Source of the DNA: an uncultured Bacilli bacterium
Lineage (GTDB): Bacteria; Bacillota_I; Bacilli_A; RF39; UBA660
DNA length: 32,010 nt
NCBI GenBank assembly: GCA_944332535.1
Contig: CALVKE010000054.1
Location: forward strand, 1-32,010
Reading direction: 5' to 3'
Position numbers and translations under genes: made by a program. Below, one piece after another: positions 17,217 to 25,477 of the stretch (positions are counted from its first letter, which is position 1; the number at the start of each line of letters is the position of its first letter). The notes beneath the pieces are model-generated. The model worked only from the letters and a program-made list of their open reading frames with translations. It did no database searches and had not been told where the DNA came from.

Positions 17217-17895
17217 GATGAATCGTGATACCATTATTGCCATTGTCGGTCTTGTCTTTTTTCTTGTTTTAATTATTTTGGCTCGGATGGGTGGAGGAGA
17301 GGAATCTTTGCAACCAGAAGCTAGTCCAACACCGGATATTCCTATTTATTCTCCAGAGGCGGATGAAGATGACGAGGAAGTAACTTCCGATAATTATCAT
17401 TTTACCTATACGATTGAAAAAGATGCAACCAAAGAGGTGATTGACGGAAAAGTATATGCGTCAAAAGCCAAGTTTTCGATTTTGGGTGCAAGCAAAGAGG
17501 AATATGTAAAGCTTTCTAACTCTTACATGCGCCTTGTGAACGGGGAATATCAAGTAATTGACCCGACGCAGATTCGTGATTATCTCATCTATCTTGATCT
17601 AGATGGAATTACAACTCTTCAAAGCTTTTCGGTTGCTAAAAACGAAGAAGATGACATTTATGAATATGAAATCGAAATTACGGATTTATTAGATCAATAT
17701 ACGGATTTAGATTATGATGCTTTTGCAGATTATAAAACCGATAAAATGACCATTTGTTACAACAAAAAAGGATACATAAAGGAGATTCGGTTAGATTATT
17801 CGAACTACTTTAGTTATCTATCTGGAAAAGACAGTGTTTTTAAAGTGACGATGGAATTTGATCAATACGGAGAAATTTCAGATTTCGAAGTTTAG
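17197..17895 (+). CDS. membrane-anchored acidic protein of unknown function
   Basis: 232 residues: short basic N-terminus, one transmembrane segment (about 13-30), a Pro/Ser/acidic linker (about 38-68), then an outside domain of about 160 residues with many beta-type segments and acidic side chains. No motif recognised. ATG 17197 has GAGGAGG directly upstream; an in-frame ATG at 17182 is less likely since it would put that site inside the gene. It overlaps fmt by 20 bases and lies ten bases before the HExxH protein, so the three are likely one transcript. It may be a partner or substrate-binding companion of the next protein (inference). Confidence 0.75.
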   Translation: MKKPKIEMNRDTIIAIVGLVFFLVLIILARMGGGEESLQPEASPTPDIPIYSPEADEDDEEVTSDNYHFTYTIEKDATKEVIDGKVYASKAKFSILGASKEEYVKLSNSYMRLVNGEYQVIDPTQIRDYLIYLDLDGITTLQSFSVAKNEEDDIYEYEIEITDLLDQYTDLDYDAFADYKTDKMTICYNKKGYIKEIRLDYSNYFSYLSGKDSVFKVTMEFDQYGEISDFEV

Positions 17896-17905
17896 GAGTG
17901 AAATA

Positions 17906-18886
17906 ATGAATGACTACTTAGAAGATTCGATTGTTGAAGAATCTATCGGCAGAAAGAAAAGAAAATGTTATATAGCAAGTTTTTTATTGGGAGCCTCTCT
18001 TACAGGGAGCATCCTTTATGGTTTTTCGAAAAATATATTATCTTGGGATCCTGATACGAGGCAGATTACCTTTTCTATGGATCGTTTTCGAGATACTTTT
18101 TCGATTTTTCCTTCTAAAGTCTTACAATGGGGGCTTTCTTGTAACTTTCATTTGACCGAAGAAGAAAAAGAAGTTTGTCTTGATTTAAGTACTTATGTAG
18201 ATGAAAATCCTTATCTTTCTTATTGGGATATTTTCTCTACTTTTTCTTCCTTGGAGATGACGGACGATTATCAGAATTTACAAGTATATCCGGGAAGTTC
18301 TTTTTTTGTTTCCGCAAGATATGACGCGAGCGATAACGAAATTATTTTTTATCATAATGATACCAAATCACTTTCTCTTGGGCATGAACTAATCCACGCA
18401 ACGGGCGGACTTCCTTTTTCCTTTTTTTACGAGGGAATGGTTTCCCTTTTGACGCCAGAATATTTATTGAATGGAGAAGTAATATCTTATTCGAAAGAGG
18501 TTTGTTTTGTAGAACTTCTTCTATCTTGTGTTGGGGCGGATACACTGTTAGAAGCTTATACGAAAGAAGATATTTCTATTTTATTGGAGGCACTAGAAAA
18601 ATTTGGAATGCAACAAGAAGATGCTGTTTCCCTCTTTCAGAAAATCGATGAATATTGCGCCCTTTATAAGTCTTTTGATGTTTCCAGAAATGAATTGGAT
18701 GCTTCTTTGGAAACCATTTTTCCTTATATCGATTTTTTGAGTCAACAAACGAATGAGGTAACAGTTGAAAAAGTGCAAACTTATTGGGATCTTCTCTCCC
18801 ACGGAGAACTTTCTTTTTTGATCGAGTACCATTATTCGAAAGAGGAAATGCAAGAAATGGCACAAGCGAAAGTCAAAGTAAAATAG
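17906..18886 (+). CDS. membrane-anchored zincin-like protein (HExxH)
   Basis: 326 residues with a transmembrane segment at about 26-45 and an outside domain. The zinc-peptidase motif H160-E-L-I-H164 is preceded by S-L-G and followed by A-T-G-G-L and then F-Y-E176-G-M; the third ligand could be E176, as in gluzincins, where a Glu-Gly pair on the next helix binds zinc. This suggests a membrane-bound metalloprotease or a degenerate relative. Family otherwise not recognised. AGGAGTG precedes ATG 17906; an in-frame earlier ATG at 17858 lies within the upstream gene. Last gene before a strong terminator. Confidence 0.75.
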   Translation: MNDYLEDSIVEESIGRKKRKCYIASFLLGASLTGSILYGFSKNILSWDPDTRQITFSMDRFRDTFSIFPSKVLQWGLSCNFHLTEEEKEVCLDLSTYVDENPYLSYWDIFSTFSSLEMTDDYQNLQVYPGSSFFVSARYDASDNEIIFYHNDTKSLSLGHELIHATGGLPFSFFYEGMVSLLTPEYLLNGEVISYSKEVCFVELLLSCVGADTLLEAYTKEDISILLEALEKFGMQQEDAVSLFQKIDEYCALYKSFDVSRNELDASLETIFPYIDFLSQQTNEVTVEKVQTYWDLLSHGELSFLIEYHYSKEEMQEMAQAKVKVK

Positions 18887-18888
18887 GG

Positions 18889-18930
18889 AAACAATTTTAG
18901 CGAAGAATCGTTTAAAATTGTTTTTCTTTT
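18889..18930 (+). terminator. intrinsic terminator
   Basis: Long stem: AAACAATTTTA (18889-18899) with TAAAATTGTTT (18913-18923), plus inner pairs GCGA/TCGT with a one-base bulge, followed by a T-rich run to 18930. It ends the fmt-HExxH transcript. Confidence 0.85.
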
Positions 18931-18970
18931 TCTCTTTTGGCAATGTTTGACATTATTTTACGGAATTTGT

Positions 18971-18999
18971 TTGAAAATAGCCGTATTTTCTCTTATAAT
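18971..18999 (+). promoter_or_regulatory. promoter of the rlmN-stp-prkC unit
   Basis: TTGAAA (18971-18976), 17 bases, TATAAT (18994-18999). The predicted start is about 19006, 12 bases before the rlmN ATG. This rules out upstream in-frame starts for rlmN. Confidence 0.85.
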
Positions 19000-19017
19000 A
19001 AAGATGGATGTGAAATT

Positions 19018-20040
19018 ATGAATTTATATGACTTAACAATCGAAGAATTAGAAGATTATTTTGTTGGAATAGGGGATAAAAAATATCGTGCTACCCAAGT
19101 TTATGAATGGTTGTATCGAAAAAGAATTCATGCTATTTCAGAAATGACGAATTTAAAAAAGGAATTGCTTGCTCATTTAGAGGAGAAGTTTACCCTACAT
19201 ACGATTTCTTTGGTAGAACAGCAAGAAGATGTGGATGTTCGAAAATTTTTGTTTCGTCTTATGGATGGAGAAGTCGTAGAAGCGGTTCTCATGCGTCATG
19301 TTTACGGAAATAGTGTCTGCGTATCTAGTCAAGTTGGTTGCAACATGGGTTGTAAGTTTTGTGAAAGCGGGCGCAGAAAAAAGGTTCGTAACTTAAAAAC
19401 GCACGAAATGGTAGAACAAATTTTATTGATTGAAGAAATTGTTGGTGTTCGTATTAGCCATGTCGTAGTGATGGGAATTGGGGAACCATTTGACAATTAT
19501 GAAAATTTAGTTTCGTTTCTTCATATTATTAATTATGCAAAAGGTCTTGCTATAGGAAGTCGTCATATTACTGTTTCCACTTGCGGAATTATTCCTAAAA
19601 TCCAAGAATTTATGCACCTTCCTTATCAAGTGAATCTAGCCATTAGTTTGCATGCTCCTAATAATCAGATTCGCGATGCGATCATGCCGATTAATAAAGT
19701 ATACAAATTGGAAGATTTGATCAAAATATTAAAAGAGTATATTGCTTTTACCAATCGTCGTGTAACATTTGAATACGTTCTTTTAAAAGGAGTGAATGAT
19801 TCTTCCCTTTGTGCCGAGGAACTGGCTAATTTACTTCATGGGATGAATTGTTATGTAAATTTGATTCCTTATAATGAAACGAGTCATATTGCTTTTGAGC
19901 GTAGTGATGAAATATCGATTCATAATTTTCAGGATACCTTGAAAAAAAGAGGAATTAATGTTACAATTAGAAAAGAATACGGTGGTAAGATTAGTGCTGC
20001 CTGCGGACAACTAAGAAGTAAGAAAGAGGGGTACGAATAG
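19018..20040 (+). CDS. rlmN: 23S rRNA (adenine2503-C2)-methyltransferase RlmN
   Basis: 340-residue radical-SAM enzyme that methylates A2503 of 23S rRNA (and A37 of some tRNAs). It carries the Fe-S motif C108-x3-C112-x2-C115, M-G-I-G-E-P after it, S-T-C-G-I, S-L-H-A-P, and C329 in A-A-C-G-Q-L, the C-terminal Cys used in catalysis. The start is ATG 19018, fixed by the promoter just upstream; the ribosome binding site is weak (GGATGTGA). It is followed directly, with no spacing, by the phosphatase gene, in the order usual for Bacillota. Confidence 0.97.
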   Translation: MNLYDLTIEELEDYFVGIGDKKYRATQVYEWLYRKRIHAISEMTNLKKELLAHLEEKFTLHTISLVEQQEDVDVRKFLFRLMDGEVVEAVLMRHVYGNSVCVSSQVGCNMGCKFCESGRRKKVRNLKTHEMVEQILLIEEIVGVRISHVVVMGIGEPFDNYENLVSFLHIINYAKGLAIGSRHITVSTCGIIPKIQEFMHLPYQVNLAISLHAPNNQIRDAIMPINKVYKLEDLIKILKEYIAFTNRRVTFEYVLLKGVNDSSLCAEELANLLHGMNCYVNLIPYNETSHIAFERSDEISIHNFQDTLKKRGINVTIRKEYGGKISAACGQLRSKKEGYE

Positions 20041-20787
20041 ATGAAGTCCTTTTATTTGACAGATTGTGGGAAAGTAAGAAGCCATAATGAGGATAGTGTC
20101 ATTATTGTAAAAAATGTGAAAGATGACTATTTAATGGCGGTAGCGGATGGTATGGGTGGACATTCTGCTGGAGAAGTAGCAAGTAGCATTACCATTAGTT
20201 ACTTATCGAAGCATTTTAAAGATACTTTTTTGAATATGAGTAAACAAGCTGCTATTGATTGGTTGAAAGATACAGTAAGTGAAATTAATAGTTTGATTTT
20301 TCGTTATGAAAAAGATCATCCGGAAAGTACAGGAATGGGAACTACCTTAGTAGTTGCGATCGTGACAGATGAGTATATTTTAATTGGTAACATTGGAGAT
20401 TCTAGTGGATTTGTCATGAAGGATGGCGTATTACATAAAGTGACTTATGATCATACTTTGGTGAATTTGTTGGTGACAGCAGGAGAGTTAACCGAAGAGG
20501 AAGCAATAAACCATCCGAAGAAAAATGTTTTGATGAAAGCCTTAGGAGCAAATGATCCGATTGATATTGATATCTTTGATTGTGATATGGATCTTACGGA
20601 CATTTTACTGGCTAGTGATGGACTTACTAATATGGTAGAGATTCATCAAATCGAAAAAGTGTTACTAAGTGATGGAGAAATGGAAGATAAAGTGATTAAG
20701 CTGATTAACAAGGCGAATAATCGAGGAGGAACAGACAATATTTCTATCGCCTATTTAAAAATTAAAGAGGGTGAAGTAAATGATTGA
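20041..20787 (+). CDS. stp: Stp/PrpC PP2C-type Ser/Thr phosphatase
   Basis: 248-residue metal-dependent phosphatase that removes phosphates placed by the PrkC-type kinase. Visible PP2C motifs: S-H-N-E-D-S near the start, V-A-D-G-M-G-G-H (metal-binding Asp), G-M-G-T-T, N-I-G-D-S, L-A-S-D-G-L, and G-G-T-D-N at the end. Full length, cytoplasmic. ATG begins one base after the rlmN stop, and the gene overlaps the kinase by eight bases, so phosphatase and kinase are made together. Confidence 0.97.
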   Translation: MKSFYLTDCGKVRSHNEDSVIIVKNVKDDYLMAVADGMGGHSAGEVASSITISYLSKHFKDTFLNMSKQAAIDWLKDTVSEINSLIFRYEKDHPESTGMGTTLVVAIVTDEYILIGNIGDSSGFVMKDGVLHKVTYDHTLVNLLVTAGELTEEEAINHPKKNVLMKALGANDPIDIDIFDCDMDLTDILLASDGLTNMVEIHQIEKVLLSDGEMEDKVIKLINKANNRGGTDNISIAYLKIKEGEVND

Positions 20788-22579
20788 AAAGGGGAAAATG
20801 ATTAGTGGTCGCTACGAAATTCTAAAAAGCATTGGCGAAGGTGGAATGGCGAATGTTTATGTGGGATATGATACGATTTTAAATCGAAAAGTTGCGATTA
20901 AGATATTACGAGGGGATTTGGCGAATGATGAAAAATTTGTTCGTCGGTTTCAAAGAGAAGCGCTTTCGGCGTCTAGTTTATCCCATCCTAATATTGTAGA
21001 AATGTACGATGTAGGAGAAGACGATGGTATTTATTATATCATCATGGAATATATTGAGGGAAAAACCTTAAAGCAGTTGATTAAGAAACGGGGAAGTATC
21101 ACTCTTAGTGAAGCAATTGATATCATGTTGCAACTTACGGATGGAATTGCCCAAGCACACGACAGTTATATTATTCACCGCGATTTGAAACCACAAAATG
21201 TCATGATCAAAGAAGATGGTACGGTTAAAATTACCGATTTTGGAATTGCTGTTGCGTTAAATAGTACGCAGCTTACTCAGACCAATTCGGTTATGGGAAG
21301 TGTACATTATATTCCGCCAGAGCAAGCAAGTGGAAAAGGTTCTACAATTCGAAGTGATATTTATGCGATGGGAATTTTGTTTTATGAATTGTTGACTGGA
21401 TCTCTTCCTTTTCGAGGAGACAATGCCGTAGAGATTGCTTTGAAACAAATGCACGATCCAATTCCAAGTGTGCGAAAGAAGAATCCATCGATTCCTCAGA
21501 GTGTTGAAAATATTATTCTAAAAGCGACTGCGAAAAATCCGAAAAATCGTTATGCGGATGCGAAAGAGATGCATGCGGATTTACTAACAGCACTAAATGA
21601 TGATCGAATGAATGAACCACGTCTTATTTTTAAATATCCAGAGCATGAAAATGAGGAGAAAATTGTCGTGAAAAAGAAAACGGTTAGTGCCGAAGTCTCT
21701 CCTAAAGTAGAAAAGGCGGAGGATGCGGAAAAAGAAGAAGTTGCTGTTAAAGTAGAGAAAGTAGAAGAAAAAGAGGAAGAAGACAAAAGTATTAAGAAAG
21801 GGAACCGTGTTATTTGGATTTTGATGAGCATTGTTGCTTTTCTAGTATTGATTATTGTTATTGCTGTTATTTTAATTCCGAAATTAACGGCTATTCCAGA
21901 TATTAAAGTTCCAGACGTTTCTAATTTAACGGTAGTAGAAGCAGAGAACAAGTTGAAAGAAGCGGGATTTGAAGTTGCGGTAGAAACCGAAAAAGAAGCA
22001 AGTGAAACCGTGGAAAAGGGAGATGTTATTAGAACTTCTCCTAGTGCTGGTCGAAGTATTAAAAAGGGAACCACGATTACTATTTTTGAGTCTCTTGGAT
22101 CCAATGTTTATGTCATGGAAAACTTTGTTGGAGAAAACTACATTGAAATTCAAACGATCCTTGAAAATATGTACGGTTTAAAAGTAACCATTGAAAAGAA
22201 AGATGTCGATGATGTTACAGAGTACGATGAACAAGAGATTATCGAACAAGATAAGCCGGCAGGTACCAAATTAGTAGAAGGAGATAGCGTTACTTTATAT
22301 ATTCCAAATATTTTAGAGGGATATCCAGACTTTGTAGAAGATGCCTACACGTTAGAAGATGTGCAAGCATTTTGTGATAAATATGGCGTTACTTTGAAAG
22401 TGGAGTATGAAGAGACGTTACAATATGCGGAGGGAACGGTGATTAGTCAATCCAGAGTTCCTGGTTCTCCAATTAAAAAAGGAGTAACTTTAAAAGTTGT
22501 CATTGCCAAAGTGCCAGAAGCACCAGAAGAGTCTAGCGATCCAACAGAAGAAGGCGGACTTGGCGATTTAATGCCATAG
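20780..22579 (+). CDS. prkC: PASTA-domain Ser/Thr protein kinase PrkC/StkP
   Basis: 599-residue transmembrane kinase that senses cell-wall fragments or lipid II through outside PASTA repeats. Kinase domain at about 10-270: G-E-G-G-M-A-N-V, Lys in V-A-I-K-I-L, H-R-D135-L-K-P-Q-N, D-F-G-I-A, and activation-loop Thr residues before S-V-H-Y-I-P-P-E. Then a highly charged Lys/Glu linker (about 285-340), a transmembrane helix (about 344-368), and three PASTA repeats (about 375-443, 445-513, 516-583), with a short acidic tail. GAGGGTGAAG precedes ATG 20780. Three PASTA repeats is a usual number. Confidence 0.97.
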   Translation: MIEKGKMISGRYEILKSIGEGGMANVYVGYDTILNRKVAIKILRGDLANDEKFVRRFQREALSASSLSHPNIVEMYDVGEDDGIYYIIMEYIEGKTLKQLIKKRGSITLSEAIDIMLQLTDGIAQAHDSYIIHRDLKPQNVMIKEDGTVKITDFGIAVALNSTQLTQTNSVMGSVHYIPPEQASGKGSTIRSDIYAMGILFYELLTGSLPFRGDNAVEIALKQMHDPIPSVRKKNPSIPQSVENIILKATAKNPKNRYADAKEMHADLLTALNDDRMNEPRLIFKYPEHENEEKIVVKKKTVSAEVSPKVEKAEDAEKEEVAVKVEKVEEKEEEDKSIKKGNRVIWILMSIVAFLVLIIVIAVILIPKLTAIPDIKVPDVSNLTVVEAENKLKEAGFEVAVETEKEASETVEKGDVIRTSPSAGRSIKKGTTITIFESLGSNVYVMENFVGENYIEIQTILENMYGLKVTIEKKDVDDVTEYDEQEIIEQDKPAGTKLVEGDSVTLYIPNILEGYPDFVEDAYTLEDVQAFCDKYGVTLKVEYEETLQYAEGTVISQSRVPGSPIKKGVTLKVVIAKVPEAPEESSDPTEEGGLGDLMP

Positions 22580-22587
22580 GGGGAAAA

Positions 22588-23415
22588 ATGGAAGGTCAAA
22601 TTGTTAAAATTTTAAGTAATTTATATTTTGTAGAGGCCAACGGGCAAATTTATGAATGTCATTCACGTGGGAAATTTCGAAATCAAAACATCACTCCTGT
22701 CGTGGGTGACTTTGTCCGAATTGACGATGTGCAATGTTATATTTTAGAGGTTCTTCCTCGTAAAAATCAGTTGGTTCGTCCGCTCGTTGCCAATATCGAT
22801 CAAGCCTTTTTAATTACTAGTGTAAAAAGTCCTGATTTTTCTTCTTATCTTTTGGATAAATTATTGGTTGTTATGCATGTTCATCATATTGAACCGATTC
22901 TTTGTTTTACTAAATACGATTTACTTACCAAAGAGGAAAAAAAGAAGATGAATGCGATTCTTCGTTATTATAAAAAAATTGGTTATTCGACGCTTCGAAA
23001 TCATCAGCTTTTTCGAATCAAACGAAAATTTAAAGGGAAGACGAGTGTCTTTACTGGTCAAACGGGAGCGGGGAAATCTTCTCTTTTAAATCGCTTGGAC
23101 TCTCATCTTCATCTAGAAACAGGGGAGATTTCGAAGGCCCTCGGAAGAGGAAAACATACGACGCGTCATGTCGAGTTGATTCGCTTATTTTCGGGAAAAG
23201 TTTTGGATACTCCTGGGTTTTCTTCTCTTGATATTTCTTCTTTTTCTCCTTCTGAGATTCGCGATGCTTTTGTCGAGTTTCAAAACTTTCCTTGTCCTTA
23301 TCCGGACTGTAATCATTTAAATGAAAAAGAATGTGCAGTAAAAAAGGCTGTTTCTGAGGGGAAAATATTAGCAAGTCGCTATGAAAACTATAAAAGATTT
23401 CAAACAGAAAAGTAG
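22588..23415 (+). CDS. rsgA: ribosome small-subunit GTPase RsgA
   Basis: 275-residue circularly permuted GTPase that helps mature the 30S subunit. Order of parts: N-terminal OB fold (1-65), G4 motif T-K-Y-D, then G1 G157-Q-T-G-A-G-K163-S, T-T-R-H for G2, D-T-P-G-F for G3, and a C-terminal zinc domain C-P-Y-P-D-C-N-H plus a later Cys (K-E-C). The permuted order is diagnostic. It begins eight bases after prkC with GGGGG upstream, matching the Bacillota order prkC-rsgA-rpe. Confidence 0.97.
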   Translation: MEGQIVKILSNLYFVEANGQIYECHSRGKFRNQNITPVVGDFVRIDDVQCYILEVLPRKNQLVRPLVANIDQAFLITSVKSPDFSSYLLDKLLVVMHVHHIEPILCFTKYDLLTKEEKKKMNAILRYYKKIGYSTLRNHQLFRIKRKFKGKTSVFTGQTGAGKSSLLNRLDSHLHLETGEISKALGRGKHTTRHVELIRLFSGKVLDTPGFSSLDISSFSPSEIRDAFVEFQNFPCPYPDCNHLNEKECAVKKAVSEGKILASRYENYKRFQTEK

Positions 23416-23427
23416 GTGAAGGAAAAC

Positions 23428-24066
23428 ATGAAAATTTCTGTTTCGTTTTTAAGTAGTTACGACAAAGCGAAAGATTTAAGAAAATTAAACGTAACCGATG
23501 TTGATTATATTCATGTCGATTATATGGATGGAAGATTCGTTCCTTATAAATCTCTTTCGTTTCGTCAATTAAAAACGATTTATAAATATACTTCAAAACG
23601 TTTGGATGTTCATCTTATGACAAGAAATCCAGAAAAACTAATTCGTCAGTTTGCCACATTAAATACAGAGTTTATTACTCTTCATGTAGAGATAAAAAAA
23701 GATATTTCTAAGTTAATTGACTTGATTCATTCTTATGGTATTAAAGCAGGACTTTCCCTTAAACCAGATACTCCTATTGCTTTGTTGGAACCATACCTTG
23801 AAAAAATAGATTTGATCTTGGTTATGAGTGTAGAGCCAGGAAGAGGAGGGCAAGAGTTTTTAGAGAATACTCCTTCTCGGGTGTTAGCCATTAAAAATCT
23901 ATTGAAAACTTATGAAAAAAGTGATATTCTATTAAGTATCGATGGTGGTATTAACAATATTACCAAAGAAGGGGTACAGGATTTAGTCGATATTATGGTC
24001 AGCGGAAGTTATATCACCACTGGCGAGGATTTCCAAGAACGTATTCATAATTTGCGTACCCATTAA
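23428..24066 (+). CDS. rpe: ribulose-phosphate 3-epimerase-like protein
   Basis: 212-residue TIM-barrel enzyme; the family interconverts ribulose 5-phosphate and xylulose 5-phosphate. Visible: H29-V-D31-Y-M-D-G-R-F, H-L-M-T-R-N-P, V-E-P-G-R-G-G-Q and S-I-D-G-G-I-N, with phosphate binding by G-S. Two spots differ from the usual enzyme: the start reads V-S-F-L-S-S rather than P-S-I-L-S-A-D, and the loop has E-P-G-R rather than N-P-G-F. The metal-binding His and Asp are kept. ATG 23428 is preferred over GTG 23416, because AAGG lies just ahead of it. Position after rsgA is conserved in Bacillota, so rpe is the best name. Confidence 0.85.
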   Translation: MKISVSFLSSYDKAKDLRKLNVTDVDYIHVDYMDGRFVPYKSLSFRQLKTIYKYTSKRLDVHLMTRNPEKLIRQFATLNTEFITLHVEIKKDISKLIDLIHSYGIKAGLSLKPDTPIALLEPYLEKIDLILVMSVEPGRGGQEFLENTPSRVLAIKNLLKTYEKSDILLSIDGGINNITKEGVQDLVDIMVSGSYITTGEDFQERIHNLRTH

Positions 24067-24078
24067 GGAGGATGTCAG

Positions 24079-24339
24079 TTGAAAAAAATTGTCAAAAATT
24101 TAGCGATAGGTGTTGGAGTAATAGCGGCATTTCATTATACGATGAAGCTTGTTCGAAAAACACGTGATGTGAAAGAAGAGAATCATCAATTAAAATTAGA
24201 TGCTATAAGACTGGAAGAGCAAGCAAGTAAGCAACAAGAAGAAACGGAAGAGTTGAAAGAAGAAGTAAAACAATTAAAAAAAGAAAGAGTTTATTATACG
24301 ATTCCTTCTTCTTCTCCTAAAAAGGAAGAAGAGGAATAA
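24079..24339 (+). CDS. small membrane-anchored coiled-coil protein
   Basis: 86 residues starting with TTG, with a strong AAGGAGG 8 bases upstream. A short hydrophobic segment (about 8-24) is followed by a Glu/Lys/Gln-rich coiled coil (about 30-70) and a Ser/Pro/Glu tail. Family unknown. In Bacillota the gene after rpe is often thiN (thiamine pyrophosphokinase); this is not it. It is the last gene of the rlmN unit, followed directly by a terminator. Confidence 0.75.
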   Translation: MKKIVKNLAIGVGVIAAFHYTMKLVRKTRDVKEENHQLKLDAIRLEEQASKQQEETEELKEEVKQLKKERVYYTIPSSSPKKEEEE

Positions 24340-24382
24340 AAAAAGTAAGAATCCCCTTGCTTGGGTCGATTCTTACTTTTTT
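24338..24382. terminator. bidirectional intrinsic terminator between convergent genes
   Basis: Stem AAAAAAGTAAGAATC / GATTCTTACTTTTTT with a loop of about 14 bases. It has an A-run at its left and a T-run at its right, so it can stop the rlmN unit (plus) and gpsA (minus). Confidence 0.92.
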
Positions 24383-25352
24383 ATTCTTTTTCGATTAAGA
24401 ATGTGAATAATTCTTTTGGTTCTTTTTTTCCATCAATGATTTCATGGATTAAATCGATAATTCCAATGTCTACTTGTTTATCTTGAATCAGTTGATGAAT
24501 GGACTCTAGTGTATATAACCCTTCGATCGTATGGGTTCTTTTATACTCTTCGATTTCCTCTTTGGATTTCGTTGCTAGGGTTTGTCCAAAGGTAAAGTTT
24601 CTAGATTTTTCACTGGTACAAGTTAATAAAATGTCTCCAAATCCAGAAAAGGATAAAATCGTTTTTGGATTTCCTCCTAAATGGAAAATCAATTCCATGA
24701 TGTCGTGTAAACTTTCTGTGATAAACATCGCTTTGGTCGATTCACTTGCCTTCATTCCATCTAACATTCCCGCTGCAATTGCAATAACGTTTTTGATTGC
24801 TGAACAAATTTGTACTCCGACCGTATCTTTGGTTGGTCTTAATTTGAAATGTTCGTTTTCAAAGGCTTTTTTAACGATTGCGATGGCTTGTTCATTTTGA
24901 GAAGCAATGGAAAGCCCGACTGGCATTTTATGAATGATATCGATTGCAAAGGATCCTCCTGCCATAACGCAGATATTTTCTCTTGGATTATATTTCGCAA
25001 TGACATCTTCTAGGAAAAGACAAGTGTTTTGTTCAATTCCTTTGGAAGCAATCACTAAAATTTGGTTATCGATTTTCCCCATCATTTGTTTACTAATACT
25101 ATTTACTACATGTGCTGGAACGGCAACGACAATAATATCTTGTCCTAAAATAGCCTCCTCCAAATTGGTAGTCACTTTAATTTCTTCCGGAATTTTCACA
25201 TCCTTTAGTACTTTTTGATTGTATCTTGTTTTCTCGATTGCATCTTTTTCTTCTTCAAATGCTGTCCACATTATAATATCGTGGCCATTTTCTAGTAAAT
25301 GAAATGCCAGACTAAGTCCATAGGCACCGGTTCCTAGAATGGAAATCTTCAT
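24381..25352 (-). CDS. gpsA: NAD(P)-dependent glycerol-3-phosphate dehydrogenase
   Basis: 323-residue enzyme that reduces dihydroxyacetone phosphate to sn-glycerol 3-phosphate for phospholipid synthesis. Visible: Rossmann motif G-T-G-A-Y-G-L-S-L-A at residues 7-16, V-A-V-P-A, A-S-K-G-I, the catalytic Lys in S-A-I-K-N, and G-F-G-D-I-L-L-T-C-T-S-E-K-S-R-N. The usual S-G-P-S-F-A is A-G-G-S-F-A here. The start is ATG 25352, with AAGGAGGTGA upstream; the longer reading frame runs through the promoter. Single-gene unit, convergent with the rlmN operon. Confidence 0.96.
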   Translation of the reverse strand: MKISILGTGAYGLSLAFHLLENGHDIIMWTAFEEEKDAIEKTRYNQKVLKDVKIPEEIKVTTNLEEAILGQDIIVVAVPAHVVNSISKQMMGKIDNQILVIASKGIEQNTCLFLEDVIAKYNPRENICVMAGGSFAIDIIHKMPVGLSIASQNEQAIAIVKKAFENEHFKLRPTKDTVGVQICSAIKNVIAIAAGMLDGMKASESTKAMFITESLHDIMELIFHLGGNPKTILSFSGFGDILLTCTSEKSRNFTFGQTLATKSKEEIEEYKRTHTIEGLYTLESIHQLIQDKQVDIGIIDLIHEIIDGKKEPKELFTFLIEKE

Positions 25353-25370
25353 CTTTTTCACCTCCTTTTT

Positions 25371-25400
25371 ATTGTAACATGTTTTTCTATCCTTTTTCAA
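25371..25400 (-). promoter_or_regulatory. promoter of gpsA
   Basis: Minus strand: TTGAAA (25400-25395), 18 bases, TACAAT (25376-25371), the latter with an extended TG-T. GGAGGTGA follows between it and the ATG at 25352. Confidence 0.7.
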
Positions 25401-25448
25401 AAAATATTTTTGATTCTAATAAAGGACTAGTCAAAAACGGTTGTTTTA

Positions 25449-25457
25449 TGTTACAAT
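25449..25457 (+). promoter_or_regulatory. extended -10 promoter of the nucleotidase gene
   Basis: TG-T-TACAAT at 25449-25457, with AAAGGTG at 25465-25471 and the GTG start at 25478. No good -35. It is divergent from the gpsA promoter. Confidence 0.55.
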
Positions 25458-25477
25458 GAAAACTAAAGGTGATAATA

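Noticed and set aside
18947-18952. TTGACA upstream of rlmN as a -35
   Set aside because: The sequence 17 bases downstream is not a -10; the TTGAAA at 18971 pairs with TATAAT at the right distance.
18937-19017. Earlier start for rlmN
   Set aside because: The TTGAAA-17-TATAAT promoter lies within that extension, so it would not be transcribed.
21550-22104. Minus-strand 184-codon ORF rich in Ser/Phe/Thr
   Set aside because: It is opposite the Lys/Glu-rich linker and PASTA part of prkC; composition is the antisense of that coding strand.
23051-23596. Minus-strand 181-codon ORF
   Set aside because: It spans the rsgA-rpe junction in antisense, with no ribosome binding site and an unlikely composition.
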